NCBI GenBank assembly: GCA_934462775.1
Contig: CAKSIR010000036.1
Coordinates: 1-17,924 of the forward strand
DNA length: 17,924 bases
Source: an uncultured Ruminiclostridium sp.
GTDB taxonomy: Bacteria; Bacillota; Clostridia; Oscillospirales; Ruminococcaceae
Reading direction: 5' to 3'
Below the pieces are notes generated by a model. The model did no database searches. It saw nothing but the letters and a program-made list of their open reading frames with translations, and was not told where the DNA came from. Numbering within the stretch: the stretch's first letter is position 1; each line of letters opens with the position of its first letter. A program made the translations under genes and the position numbers. Below are positions 8,342 through 17,760 of this stretch, in pieces.

Positions 8342-8458
8342 AACCATTCCTTTCACAGTATGCGGTTTATTCCACACTTGCGGCATAGTGGGACAATTAA
8401 GCAATAATGCGGATATTTCTGTTTATTATTACCCGTTTTTAATCAAAATAAATGAATA

Positions 8459-8487
8459 GTTACAGTTTTATAAAACTTTTTTGTAAA
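8459..8487 (-). promoter_or_regulatory. Candidate promoter of the glucan synthase-like gene
   Basis: On the minus strand: TTTACA (8482-8487), a 17-nt spacer, and TGTAAC (8459-8464). The -35 is good (5 of 6) but the -10 is only 4 of 6. Transcription from here would leave a leader of about 110 nt before ATG 8341. Both boxes overlap the inverted repeat at 8460-8498, which would fit repression or activation at that site. Confidence 0.35.
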
Positions 8488-8498
8488 AAACACTGTAA
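8460..8498. repeat. Inverted repeat TTACAGT ... ACTGTAA in the divergent control region
   Basis: TTACAGT (8460-8466) and ACTGTAA (8492-8498) are perfect inverted 7-mers separated by 25 nt of A/T-rich DNA. A third copy of ACTGTAA lies in a 13-nt palindrome at 8567-8579. Placement between divergent genes suggests a pair of operator half-sites. A simple RNA hairpin is also possible. Confidence 0.45.
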
Positions 8499-8526
8499 TT
8501 TTTTTGTTTATTTTGCCTTTTCAGCC

Positions 8527-8555
8527 TTGAAATTCGGGCGCGGATAGTGTATAAT
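8527..8555 (+). promoter_or_regulatory. Sigma-A promoter of the ATP synthase operon
   Basis: The -35 is TTGAAA (8527-8532), the spacer is 17 nt, and the -10 is a perfect TATAAT (8550-8555). Predicted start is near 8562, giving a leader of about 35 nt before the ATG at 8597. Intergenic gaps downstream to 17583 are under about 80 nt and contain no clear terminator, so this promoter could serve the whole operon. Confidence 0.9.
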
Positions 8556-8566
8556 ATCTTTTAAGC

Positions 8567-8579
8567 ATTTACTGTAAAT
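8567..8579. promoter_or_regulatory. Palindrome just after the operon transcription start
   Basis: ATTTACTGTAAAT is a perfect 13-nt palindrome about the central T. It is centred about 11 nt downstream of the predicted start, a classic repressor position. It contains the same ACTGTAA word as the repeat at 8492-8498. The regulator is unknown. Confidence 0.45.
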
Positions 8580-8596
8580 CTCGGAGGATCATATAT

Positions 8597-9229
8597 ATGG
8601 CAAAAAAAGCAAGGACAAACAATAACGCAGCCCTTATCGCTACAATAATAATCGCGCTGCTTGCGGCTGTGGCTGCATTTTTTGCAGTCTGGAAGTTCTC
8701 GTCTGCGTCACAGCAGGACAGGGACCTTCAGCAGGAAATGAATCAGACCTATCAGCCAAGCGAAGAGCTGAGCGAGGAAATGAAGGACGCTGCAACCGAG
8801 CTTATCAGACAGAACTACACCGCTCTTAAGCTTTACTACACCAAGGGTCTTCCTCACATTGACGAGCCTTACGGAAATCTTCCCGAGGGCGGATACTACT
8901 ACGTTGATACGGAAAAAACGGAATATACGCAGCTTTCCCAGCTTGAGGACGTGCTTTCTGCCACATTCTCGGACAGTGAAGCCGTGAGAATTTTCGCCGA
9001 AACAAATCTTTACGGCGAGCGCGACGGACAGCTTGCAATTAACGCTGAGTTCATACCGATGGAATATAATATCTCGTGGGAAAACGTGGATTTCCGCGTA
9101 ATCCCAAGGTCGGATACGGAGTGCGACATTGAAATCACTCTCCACGACTCCGACGGCGCAGAGGTGACAAGAACGGGCAGTATGTCCAAGCTTAACGGCG
9201 CATGGCTGCTTAATTCCATCATTTATTGA
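8597..9229 (+). CDS. Unknown membrane-anchored protein, first gene of the ATP synthase operon
   Basis: A 210-aa protein. A positive N-terminus (MAKKARTNNN) is followed by one hydrophobic helix at about residues 11-32, then a charged segment and an extracytoplasmic domain of about 150 aa rich in Asp, Glu and Tyr. The domain has LPEGGYYYVDTEKTEYTQLS near 93-112 and ends in a run of strands. This layout predicts a protein anchored in the membrane with its body outside. The pattern of YYYVDT, then a Leu/Phe-rich helix, then a 'DGQLAINAEF' strand vaguely recalls the IseA family of cell-wall DL-endopeptidase inhibitors, but I would not name it on that. GGAGG (8583-8587) lies 9 nt before the ATG. 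It sits directly after the operon promoter, 23 nt before the atpZ-like gene, so it is likely co-transcribed with the ATP synthase. It is not a known ATP synthase subunit. Confidence 0.8.
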   Translation: MAKKARTNNNAALIATIIIALLAAVAAFFAVWKFSSASQQDRDLQQEMNQTYQPSEELSEEMKDAATELIRQNYTALKLYYTKGLPHIDEPYGNLPEGGYYYVDTEKTEYTQLSQLEDVLSATFSDSEAVRIFAETNLYGERDGQLAINAEFIPMEYNISWENVDFRVIPRSDTECDIEITLHDSDGAEVTRTGSMSKLNGAWLLNSIIY

Positions 9230-9252
9230 TTATTGATGCTCAAGGAGAGTCA

Positions 9253-9561
9253 ATGGCAAAAAACAACAAGGATAACCCAATTGCGGTTTATTCGGTAGTC
9301 AGTCAGATAGGGCTTATCATCATTCTTCCGCTGCTGTTCTTTATCTGGGGCGGCTCGTGGCTGGTGGAAAAGCTCGCGTGGCCCGAATGGGTAAACATTA
9401 TTTTCGTGGTTATGGGTATACTCACAATGGTATCGGGCGCGTGGACATACCTTAAAAGGCTTATGAAAATGTACGACAAAAGCGAGCGTACAAAGTTCAC
9501 CGAGCTGCAGCACGATCCAAAGGATAACGACTATTACGACGAAAGCCGCAAAGGAAAGTGA
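9253..9561 (+). CDS. atpZ: AtpZ/AtpI-family small membrane protein
   Basis: A 102-aa protein with two membrane helices (about residues 14-35 and 42-64), where WGGSWLVEKLAWPEWVNII links the helices, and a polar, charged C-terminal tail. This matches the short 'ATPase gene 1' / AtpZ type of protein, with two transmembrane helices, usually found at the head of Firmicutes atp operons. Such proteins are thought to help Mg2+ supply or c-ring assembly. The start at ATG 9253 is chosen because AAGGAG (9242-9247) lies 5 nt upstream; an earlier in-frame start would overlap the previous gene and lacks this site. The TGA stop at 9559-9561 abuts the ATG of the next gene, indicating tight coupling. The symbol is by family resemblance and order. 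Confidence 0.7.
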   Translation: MAKNNKDNPIAVYSVVSQIGLIIILPLLFFIWGGSWLVEKLAWPEWVNIIFVVMGILTMVSGAWTYLKRLMKMYDKSERTKFTELQHDPKDNDYYDESRKGK

Positions 9562-9966
9562 ATGAAGAAAAAGAAAGAAAATCAGGCGATTGCAGAAATA
9601 AAGCAGATGACGCCGACGCTGCTGGCGCTGAACGGCGTTACGCTTATCGGAATTGGCGTTTACGGGCTGTTCAATCCTCTTGACTGGACAGCGTTTACGG
9701 GGCTGCTTGTGGGAAATCTGGTATCGCTGGGCAACTTCGCCCTGATAGGCTACACCGCCAACAAGGCGCTTGAGCGAAAGCAGGAAAAGAAAGCCCGCTT
9801 TACCGCAAACTTTTCCTACGGCGCACGGTATATCGGTATGTTCGCAATTTACGCGGCGTGCCTTATGACAGGGGTTATCGGAGTTATCCCCTCGGTTATT
9901 CCCTTGTTTTTTCCGAGAATCTACTATCTTGTTTACTATACTTTTCACAAAGCCGATAAGGAGTAA
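9562..9966 (+). CDS. atpI: ATP synthase subunit I-like protein
   Basis: A 134-aa protein with a Lys-rich start (MKKKKE) and four hydrophobic segments, at about residues 18-36, 41-63, 86-104 and 105-128. AtpI-type proteins have four helices and lie directly before atpB; in some species they guide c-ring assembly. The position between an atpZ-like gene and atpB and the size fit. Sequence conservation in this family is low, so the call rests mainly on topology and order. AAGGAA within the end of the previous gene serves as its ribosome binding site. It ends 20 nt before atpB. Confidence 0.7.
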   Translation: MKKKKENQAIAEIKQMTPTLLALNGVTLIGIGVYGLFNPLDWTAFTGLLVGNLVSLGNFALIGYTANKALERKQEKKARFTANFSYGARYIGMFAIYAACLMTGVIGVIPSVIPLFFPRIYYLVYYTFHKADKE

Positions 9967-9986
9967 TCGGCAGAAGGAGTGGTTTT

Positions 9987-10715
9987 ATGACAGACATGAT
10001 GAAGCTTATGGACACGTTTACGGTTGAAGGACCGCTGCTGTCCGCGCAGTTTGATTTGTTCGGCTTACACGTTGAAATCGCCGAATCTATCGTTGTGCAG
10101 TGGCTGGTAATGGCTATTCTTGCCGTTTTGTTCTTTGTGCTGGGACGCAATCTCAAGGTTGAGCCGACAAGCAAAAGGCAGATGGCAGCCGAATATCTCG
10201 TAGGCTTTTTCAGCGGAATGGTAAACGATACAATGGGCGAAAAGTACAAGAACTACACACCGTATATCGGCGCGCTGTTCTGCTTCTCCATTCTTTCCAG
10301 CTTAATGGGACTTTTGGGACTCCGCGCTCCGACCGCCGATTTATCGGTAGTAGGCACATGGGCGGTAATCACCTTTATCCTCACCCTGCGCAACAAGATC
10401 AAGACAGGCGGTATGAAGGGCTACCTCAAGAGCTTTATTGAGCCGATGCCGTTCATGCTTCCGTTCAACATCATCGGCGATATTGCAAACCCGGTAGCTC
10501 AGGCGCTTCGTCACTTCGCAAATATCGTTGCCGGTATGGTTATCGGCGGACTTGTTTACTTCGCGCTGGGTCAGTTCGCATTCGGACTTTTCACAATCGG
10601 TATACCGGCTGTACTGTCACTTTATTTTGACTTGTTCAGCTCGTTCATTCAGGCTTACATCTTCGTAACGCTGACAATGGCTTATGTTTCAATGGCTGAG
10701 TGCGGCGACGATTAA
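9987..10715 (+). CDS. atpB: ATP synthase F0 subunit a
   Basis: A 242-aa membrane protein that forms the two ion half-channels beside the c-ring. It shows about five to six hydrophobic helices, the PTADLSVVGTWA segment after the second helix, and the essential arginine R175 in ANPVAQALRHFANIVAG, equivalent to E. coli R210. Its length is usual for the shorter Firmicutes forms. AAGGAG (9974-9979) lies 7 nt before the ATG. It is followed, unusually, by a lipoprotein gene and not directly by atpE. Confidence 0.97.
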   Translation: MTDMMKLMDTFTVEGPLLSAQFDLFGLHVEIAESIVVQWLVMAILAVLFFVLGRNLKVEPTSKRQMAAEYLVGFFSGMVNDTMGEKYKNYTPYIGALFCFSILSSLMGLLGLRAPTADLSVVGTWAVITFILTLRNKIKTGGMKGYLKSFIEPMPFMLPFNIIGDIANPVAQALRHFANIVAGMVIGGLVYFALGQFAFGLFTIGIPAVLSLYFDLFSSFIQAYIFVTLTMAYVSMAECGDD

Positions 10716-10736
10716 GCTTTTTCAGGGGAGGAAAAC

Positions 10737-11651
10737 ATGAAAAAGAAAGCGATTATCCTTGCATTGTGCGTATGTATGCTTACTGCCTGCGGCGGCAATG
10801 CGGAAAAAACAACAGCCTCGGCAGAGCAGACAAGCGGTGAGGTCACAACTGCCGAATCAACAACAGAAACAACAACAGAATCAACAACAGAATCAACAGC
10901 GGCAAGCACGGCGGAAACAGCCGAAACCGAATCTGACGAAAACAGCGGCGGCTTGGTTGCAAAAACAATCAAACTGCCTGACGGCACAACAACGGACGTG
11001 CTTGTGGACATGAGCGAGGGCAGCAACAGAATAGTTACGGTCGATACGTTCTACGGCTTTGTTTCAAGCGGCTTTGAGGACGACTCCGCAAAGTCCCCCG
11101 ATTTGTTCGACGTGGAGAATTACGGATACAGCGGCGACGCTGTGTTCAGCACCGACATTGTGAAATATTCCGACGGCGATACCGTTAAGGGCTGCGCCGT
11201 TACGGAGGCAAAAACCGACTATGCATTCTGGTCCGAGGACGGAACGGTTGATGTTTTTGAATCCGTTCTTCAGCTTGAGGGCGAAATCACCATGGACGGC
11301 TACCTTGTTTATGCAATGGAGGACGATTACGGCGTAAGCGTTGGCGATATTGCTTTTATTCCGTCAGCAGCCGAGCTTGGCGATTTACCTATACCGTTCC
11401 GTTTCTACGGAAATTCGGGCAGTTATGTGATTGACGGAGATTTCGGATATTGCGGCGACACAATATCAATCGGCCTTGGCAACATTTTAGCTGATGATTA
11501 TATCGGCGATCCGGCAGTTGCCGACAGGATTGACCGCAGTAAAAAGCTTACCCGCGTCAAGGCGACTATCGAAAACGTCCGCATTTCCTACACCGATAAC
11601 TTCGGCGACAGAAACACGGCGGTTCTCAAGGATTTTGAGGTTATTTCTTAA
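10737..11651 (+). CDS. Unknown lipoprotein inserted between atpB and atpE
   Basis: A 304-aa protein. The signal peptide has a KKK n-region, a hydrophobic core and a lipobox LTAC with the modified cysteine at C18. A Thr/Ser/Glu-rich linker follows (about residues 25-68), partly built from a 12-nt tandem repeat. The rest, about 230 residues, looks like a soluble beta-rich domain with many Asp, Gly and Tyr. No enzyme motif was recognised. GGGGAGG (10725-10731) lies 5 nt before the ATG. It starts 21 nt after atpB and ends 78 nt before atpE, on the same strand with no terminator between. It therefore should be made from the ATP synthase transcript, exported and anchored on the outer face. No F-type ATP synthase subunit is of this type. 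It could be an accessory protein or an inserted passenger gene. Confidence 0.85.
   Translation: MKKKAIILALCVCMLTACGGNAEKTTASAEQTSGEVTTAESTTETTTESTTESTAASTAETAETESDENSGGLVAKTIKLPDGTTTDVLVDMSEGSNRIVTVDTFYGFVSSGFEDDSAKSPDLFDVENYGYSGDAVFSTDIVKYSDGDTVKGCAVTEAKTDYAFWSEDGTVDVFESVLQLEGEITMDGYLVYAMEDDYGVSVGDIAFIPSAAELGDLPIPFRFYGNSGSYVIDGDFGYCGDTISIGLGNILADDYIGDPAVADRIDRSKKLTRVKATIENVRISYTDNFGDRNTAVLKDFEVIS
10854..10901 (+). repeat. In-frame 12-nt tandem repeat in the lipoprotein linker
   Basis: Four head-to-tail units: GAATCAACAACA, GAAACAACAACA, GAATCAACAACA and GAATCAACAGCG. They begin at codon 40 and encode ESTT, ETTT, ESTT and ESTA. Because the unit is a multiple of three, slippage would change only the length of the linker, not the frame. 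Confidence 0.85.
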
Positions 11652-11669
11652 TTTTTATTCAGTTTATAT

Positions 11670-11685
11670 TCCCTTAACAAAGGGA
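11670..11685 (+). other. Intercistronic hairpin before atpE
   Basis: TCCCTT (11670-11675) pairs with AAGGGA (11680-11685) around an AACA loop. There is no T-tract after it, so it is unlikely to be a terminator. It may be a processing or stabilising structure that sets up the high level of atpE expression usual for c subunits. The 78-nt gap 11652-11729 is otherwise AT-rich, with no convincing internal promoter. Confidence 0.45.
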
Positions 11686-11693
11686 TGTAATAA

Positions 11694-11987
<294 letters not shown>

Positions 11988-12015
11988 TCCCAATACATTA
12001 TAAAGGAGTGATATA

Positions 12016-12558
12016 ATGGGCATTCGTTTACTGGCAGAAGCTGCTGAAAGCAGCGCGCCAATGCTCGGACTTGTCAACATCAACACAAGCACGATTATCT
12101 TCACTCTGATCAACACTCTGATTATTTTCCTGCTTTATAAGTTCCTGCTTCACAACAAGGTTATGGAAATTCTTCATAAGCGTCAGGAAAAGATAAACGC
12201 TGATATTTCAGCGGCAGAAAAGGCAAAAACCGACGCCGAAGCCGCTAAGGCAGACTACCTTGAAAAGATTTCAAGGTCCAAGGAAGAGGCTCAGGAAATC
12301 GTTGCAAACGCCGTTAAAAAGGCAGGCGCAAGAGAAAACGAGATTATTGCCGAGGCTGAGAAAAACGCAGCTCTTATCAGAGAAAAGGCAGAGGAAAGCG
12401 CTGAGCTTGAGAAGAAGCGCGCTATGAACGAGGTAAAGGATCAGATTTCCGACATAGTTATTATGGCTGCTCAGGCAGTTGCTGAAAAGGAAATCAGCGA
12501 AAAGGACAACGAGGAGCTTATCAACAGCTTCCTTGTAAATGTCGGAGAAGAAAAATAA
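12016..12558 (+). CDS. atpF: ATP synthase F0 subunit b
   Basis: A 180-aa peripheral-stalk subunit. One membrane helix lies at about residues 24-45 (STIIFTLINTLIIFLLYKF), followed by a long Ala/Glu/Lys-rich helix (about 50-160) that forms the b-dimer coiled coil, and a short C-terminus that would contact delta and alpha. The ~20-residue N-terminal extension before the helix is common in Firmicutes. AAAGGAG (12002-12008) lies 7 nt before the ATG. Confidence 0.96.
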   Translation: MGIRLLAEAAESSAPMLGLVNINTSTIIFTLINTLIIFLLYKFLLHNKVMEILHKRQEKINADISAAEKAKTDAEAAKADYLEKISRSKEEAQEIVANAVKKAGARENEIIAEAEKNAALIREKAEESAELEKKRAMNEVKDQISDIVIMAAQAVAEKEISEKDNEELINSFLVNVGEEK

Positions 12559-12581
12559 TTACCTGATGAAAGGATTTGTTT

Positions 12582-13130
12582 ATGACAGGTCTTGTTGAAA
12601 AAAACTACGCAGAAGCGCTGTTTCAGGTAATTAGCGAGGAGCAGGAGGACAAGCTCAAGGATACGCTTTCAGAGCTGAAAGCCGTAAAAACCGTGCTTGA
12701 CGGCTGCCCCGACTTTATCAAGCTTGCAAATACGCCTACGGTTGAAATGTCGGACAAGCTGTCCATCATAAAGGACGCTTTCGAGGGCAAGGTTTCACAG
12801 TATGTGTATAATTTTATAAGAGTGCTTTGCGAGGCGGAAAGACTTGACCGTTTTGACGGCATACTTACCTGCTTTACCGCACTCTACAACGAAAAATTCG
12901 GCATTGCCGACATTGTCGTCACCACGTCTGTTCCGCTGAACGACGCTCTCAGAGAGAAAATCGTCAAGCGCATGGAGCAGGTTACAGGCAAGAAAATCAG
13001 CATGACCGAAAAGGTAGATAAGTCAATTATCGGCGGCATTGTCGTAAATTACGGCGACACCATGATTGACGGAAGCGTAAAGGCAAGACTTGAGACGCTG
13101 AAAACCGAAATCAGCCGCATTGTGTGCTGA
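12582..13130 (+). CDS. atpH: ATP synthase F1 subunit delta
   Basis: A 182-aa protein (MTGLVEKNYAEALFQV...) with the all-helical N-domain of the OSCP/delta family and a C-domain with GKKISMTEKVDKSIIGGIVVNYGDTMIDGSVKARLETL, the conserved end of the family. It caps the F1 head and joins it to the b stalk. The start at ATG 12582 is chosen because GAAAGGA (12568-12574) lies 7 nt upstream; a TTG two codons earlier would sit too close to that site. Confidence 0.95.
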   Translation: MTGLVEKNYAEALFQVISEEQEDKLKDTLSELKAVKTVLDGCPDFIKLANTPTVEMSDKLSIIKDAFEGKVSQYVYNFIRVLCEAERLDRFDGILTCFTALYNEKFGIADIVVTTSVPLNDALREKIVKRMEQVTGKKISMTEKVDKSIIGGIVVNYGDTMIDGSVKARLETLKTEISRIVC

Positions 13131-13174
13131 CGTGCCAATGCAAAAATCAAACCGAAAGGGATGAACAATAAAAA

Positions 13175-14683
13175 ATGGAATTACGCCCCGATGAAATTAC
13201 AGGCATTATCAAGTCCCGCATAAAGAACTTCGATTCCAAAATCCAGCTCACCGACACAGGTACGGTTGTAACTGTCGGCGACGGTATCGTTCGTATTCAC
13301 GGTCTGGAAAAGTGTATGCTTAACGAGCTGCTGGAGTTTGAAAACGGCGTTCAGTGCATGGCGCTCAACCTTGAGCAGGACTTCGTAGGCGCTGTAATGC
13401 TGGGCTCGGACGCAGACATCAAGGAGGGCGACACTGTTAAACGTACAGGCAGTATCGTTTCCGTACCTGTCGGCGAAGAGCTTTTAGGACGTGTTGTTAA
13501 TTCGCTTGGTCAGCCAATCGACGGCAAAGGACCTATCCTTGCAAAGGAAACACGCCCAATTGAAAAAATTGCACCGGGCATTATTACCCGTGAACCGGTA
13601 ACTGTTCCGTTACAGACAGGTATCAAGGCTATCGACTCCATGATTCCTATCGGACGCGGACAGCGTGAGCTTATCATCGGCGACAGAGAAACAGGTAAGA
13701 CTGCTATCGCCATCGATACTATCATCAATCAGAAGGATTCAGACGTACTGTGTATTTATGTTGCAATCGGTCAGAAGGCGTCAACCGTCGCTACCGTTGT
13801 TGAACAGCTGAGAACTGCAAAGGCTCTCGAGTACACAATCGTTGTTTCCGCAACAGCCAGCGAGCTTGCACCGTTACAGTACATTGCACCGTATGCAGGC
13901 TGCGCAATGGGCGAATACTTCATGGAACAGGGCAAGGACGTCCTCATCATTTACGATGACCTGTCCAAGCACGCTGTGGCTTACAGAGCACTTTCTCTGC
14001 TCTTAAAGCGCCCGCCGGGACGTGAAGCTTACCCGGGCGACGTTTTCTATTTACATTCAAGACTGCTGGAGCGCGCCGCAAGACTTAACAAGGATTACGG
14101 CGGCGGTTCGCTGACCGCGCTGCCTATCATTGAAACACAGGCAGGCGACGTTTCGGCTTATATCCCGACCAATGTAATTTCCATTACAGACGGTCAGATA
14201 TTCCTTGAAACGGAGCTTTTCAACTCCGGTATCAGACCTGCCGTAAACCCCGGTATTTCCGTATCCCGTGTTGGCGGCAACGCTCAGATTAAGGCAATGA
14301 AGAAGGTTTCGGGTACCCTTAAGCTCGAATACTCGCAGTACCGTGAATTGCAGGCGTTCTCGCAGTTCGGCTCAGACCTTGACGCCGATACAAAGAGCCG
14401 TCTTGCAAAGGGCGAACGTATCGTTGAGGTTCTCAAGCAGGGTCAGAATTCACCTATCTCCGTTGAAAACCAGATTATCATTATCTACGCGGTAATCAAC
14501 AACTATCTGAAGTCGGTTGACGTTAAGCGCGTTACCGAATATCAGAACAGTCTGTTCGAATACATCGACGTAAACCACAAGGACATTACCGACAGCATTA
14601 AGGCTGAAAAGGTGCTGACGTCTGAAAACGAGGCTAAGCTGAAAGAGGTTCTTGAAAAGTTTACCGCTGACTTTGTTAAGTAA
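13175..14683 (+). CDS. atpA: ATP synthase F1 subunit alpha
   Basis: A 502-aa non-catalytic nucleotide-binding subunit of the F1 hexamer. The P-loop GDRETGKT lies at 169-176 with K175; most homologues have Q where E172 is found. The conserved [22 protein letters not shown] and the [41 protein letters not shown] segments are intact, and full length is as expected. The nearest good ribosome binding site, AAAGGG (13155-13160), is 14 nt from the ATG. This is long, so translation may depend on coupling to atpH, 44 nt upstream. Confidence 0.98.
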   Translation: MELRPDEITGIIKSRIKNFDSKIQLTDTGTVVTVGDGIVRIHGLEKCMLNELLEFENGVQCMALNLEQDFVGAVMLGSDADIKEGDTVKRTGSIVSVPVGEELLGRVVNSLGQPIDGKGPILAKETRPIEKIAPGIITREPVTVPLQTGIKAIDSMIPIGRGQRELIIGDRETGKTAIAIDTIINQKDSDVLCIYVAIGQKASTVATVVEQLRTAKALEYTIVVSATASELAPLQYIAPYAGCAMGEYFMEQGKDVLIIYDDLSKHAVAYRALSLLLKRPPGREAYPGDVFYLHSRLLERAARLNKDYGGGSLTALPIIETQAGDVSAYIPTNVISITDGQIFLETELFNSGIRPAVNPGISVSRVGGNAQIKAMKKVSGTLKLEYSQYRELQAFSQFGSDLDADTKSRLAKGERIVEVLKQGQNSPISVENQIIIIYAVINNYLKSVDVKRVTEYQNSLFEYIDVNHKDITDSIKAEKVLTSENEAKLKEVLEKFTADFVK

Positions 14684-14709
14684 GTGTGTCATTGAAAGGA
14701 TGGTGCAGA

Positions 14710-14814
14710 ATGAATAAAGCTGCTTTATCAATCAGTATCGTTGCATTGTGTTTATCGGCTCTTACGCTGGCTGCTGCAATACTCAGCGTTCTTGCGCCAA
14801 AGAAGTACGTTTAA
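14710..14814 (+). CDS. 34-aa single-helix membrane micropeptide between atpA and atpG
   Basis: The ORF encodes MNKAALSISIVALCLSALTL followed by AAAILSVLAPKKYV. It is a short polar start, one hydrophobic helix of about 22 residues (about 6-28), and a PKKYV tail. AAAGGA (14695-14700) lies 9 nt before the ATG. It fills most of the otherwise unusually long 162-nt gap between atpA and atpG, and stops 31 nt before atpG. No known ATP synthase subunit lies here. The predicted topology, by the positive-inside rule, would place the KK end in the cytoplasm. Evidence for coding is the ribosome binding site, the in-frame codons and the clean membrane-helix composition; a chance ORF cannot be excluded. Confidence 0.6.
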   Translation: MNKAALSISIVALCLSALTLAAAILSVLAPKKYV

Positions 14815-14845
14815 GAGCACATAAACAAAGAAAGTTGGTGATAAA

Positions 14846-17166
<2,321 letters not shown>

Positions 17167-17181
17167 GTTTAGGAGGACAAT

Positions 17182-17583
17182 ATGACTCCCTTTAAACTTG
17201 AAATAATTACCCCTGACCGCGTTTTTTTTGACGGTGAAACGGAGAACGTGATCGTCAGAACAACCGTCGGCGATAAGGGTATCCTTGCTCATCACGAGCC
17301 TTACGTTGCCGCGCTGAATATCGGCAAAATCAAGGTTATGCTTGACGGCAAGTACAGAGCTGCCGCAATTTCGGGCGGCGTTATCAGAGTAGGCAAGGAC
17401 AAGACTACAATCCTCGCTCAGAGCTGCGAATGGGCTGACGAAATCGACGTTGAACGCGCCGAGCACGCCAAGGAAGTGGCTGAGGATAGAATGGCTAATA
17501 AGGCAAGCGACCGCGATTTTGAGATTGCCGAATACAAGCTCAAACGCGCTCTTAACCGACTTGACGTTGCCAAGCTCAAATAA
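17182..17583 (+). CDS. atpC: ATP synthase F1 subunit epsilon
   Basis: A 133-aa protein with the N-terminal beta-sandwich (TPFKLEIITPDRVFFDGETENVIVRTTVGDKGILAHHEPYVAALN...) and a C-terminal two-helix arm (about residues 88-131) that in this family can inhibit ATP hydrolysis. AGGAGG (17171-17176) lies 5 nt before the ATG. It is the last gene of the operon; its TAA stop is followed at once by the hairpin array. Confidence 0.96.
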   Translation: MTPFKLEIITPDRVFFDGETENVIVRTTVGDKGILAHHEPYVAALNIGKIKVMLDGKYRAAAISGGVIRVGKDKTTILAQSCEWADEIDVERAEHAKEVAEDRMANKASDRDFEIAEYKLKRALNRLDVAKLK

Positions 17584-17709
17584 CTGGGCTGCGCCCCAGA
17601 CTGCGTCTGGAGGCTATACCGGGCTTCGCTCGGCAAGGCTGCGCCTTGAGGCTGTTCTCGGGCTGCGCCCGCAAGGCTGCGCCTTGAGGCTGTTCCGAGC
17701 TTCGCTCGG
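17584..17709 (+). repeat. GC-hairpin array after atpC, 38-nt period
   Basis: The array starts at the first base after the stop codon of atpC. In order: hairpin CTGGGC-TGC-GCCCCAG (17584-17599), CCAGAC-TGC-GTCTGG (17596-17610), spacer AGGCTATA (17611-17618), CCGGGC-TTC-GCTCGG (17619-17633), CAAGGC-TGC-GCCTTG (17634-17648), spacer AGGCTGTT (17649-17656), CGGGC-TGC-GCCCG (17659-17671), CAAGGC-TGC-GCCTTG (17672-17686), spacer AGGCTGTT (17687-17694), CCGAGC-TTC-GCTCGG (17695-17709). The three spacers start exactly 38 nt apart. Stem sequences differ yet pairing is kept, and all loops are TGC or TTC closed by GC pairs. This indicates selection or a duplication process acting on structure. It is the longer form of the element at 79-144. 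Confidence 0.9.
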
Positions 17710-17760
17710 ACTGTAATTTAAAACTTGTTTGGTAAGGGGGCTACTCGCCCCCTTTAATTT
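17710..17760 (+). terminator. Conserved box plus intrinsic terminator of the ATP synthase operon
   Basis: CTGTAATTTAAAACTTG (17711-17727) matches the box after the Nudix-fold gene in 16 of 17 bases. The terminator follows: AAGGGGGC (17734-17741) pairs with GCCCCCTT (17747-17754) around TACTC, then TTTAATTTTG. The stem is 8 bp and GC-rich. The GGGGGCTACTCGCCCC core is identical to the copy at 1-16 on the other strand. Confidence 0.85.

Noticed and set aside
8342..8404. Longer N-terminus for the glucan synthase-like protein from TTG 8404
   Set aside because: No ribosome binding site precedes the TTG, while AAAGGA is correctly placed for ATG 8341.
11670..11685. Terminator between the lipoprotein gene and atpE
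   Set aside because: The 6-bp hairpin has no following T-tract, and an ATP synthase operon broken here would lose its main promoter for atpE to atpC.
13161..13223. 20-codon ORF starting at ATG 13161, overlapping the atpA start
   Set aside because: Its ATG directly abuts the AAAGGG site with no spacing, and the peptide has no recognisable feature. It could at most affect atpA translation.
14700..14717. Five-codon ORF at ATG 14700 ahead of the micropeptide
   Set aside because: It overlaps the ribosome binding site itself and is too short to support.
17584..17709. CRISPR array
   Set aside because: The period is regular, but the spacers are 8 nt and nearly identical while the hairpin stems vary. 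This is the reverse of a CRISPR. No cas genes are present.
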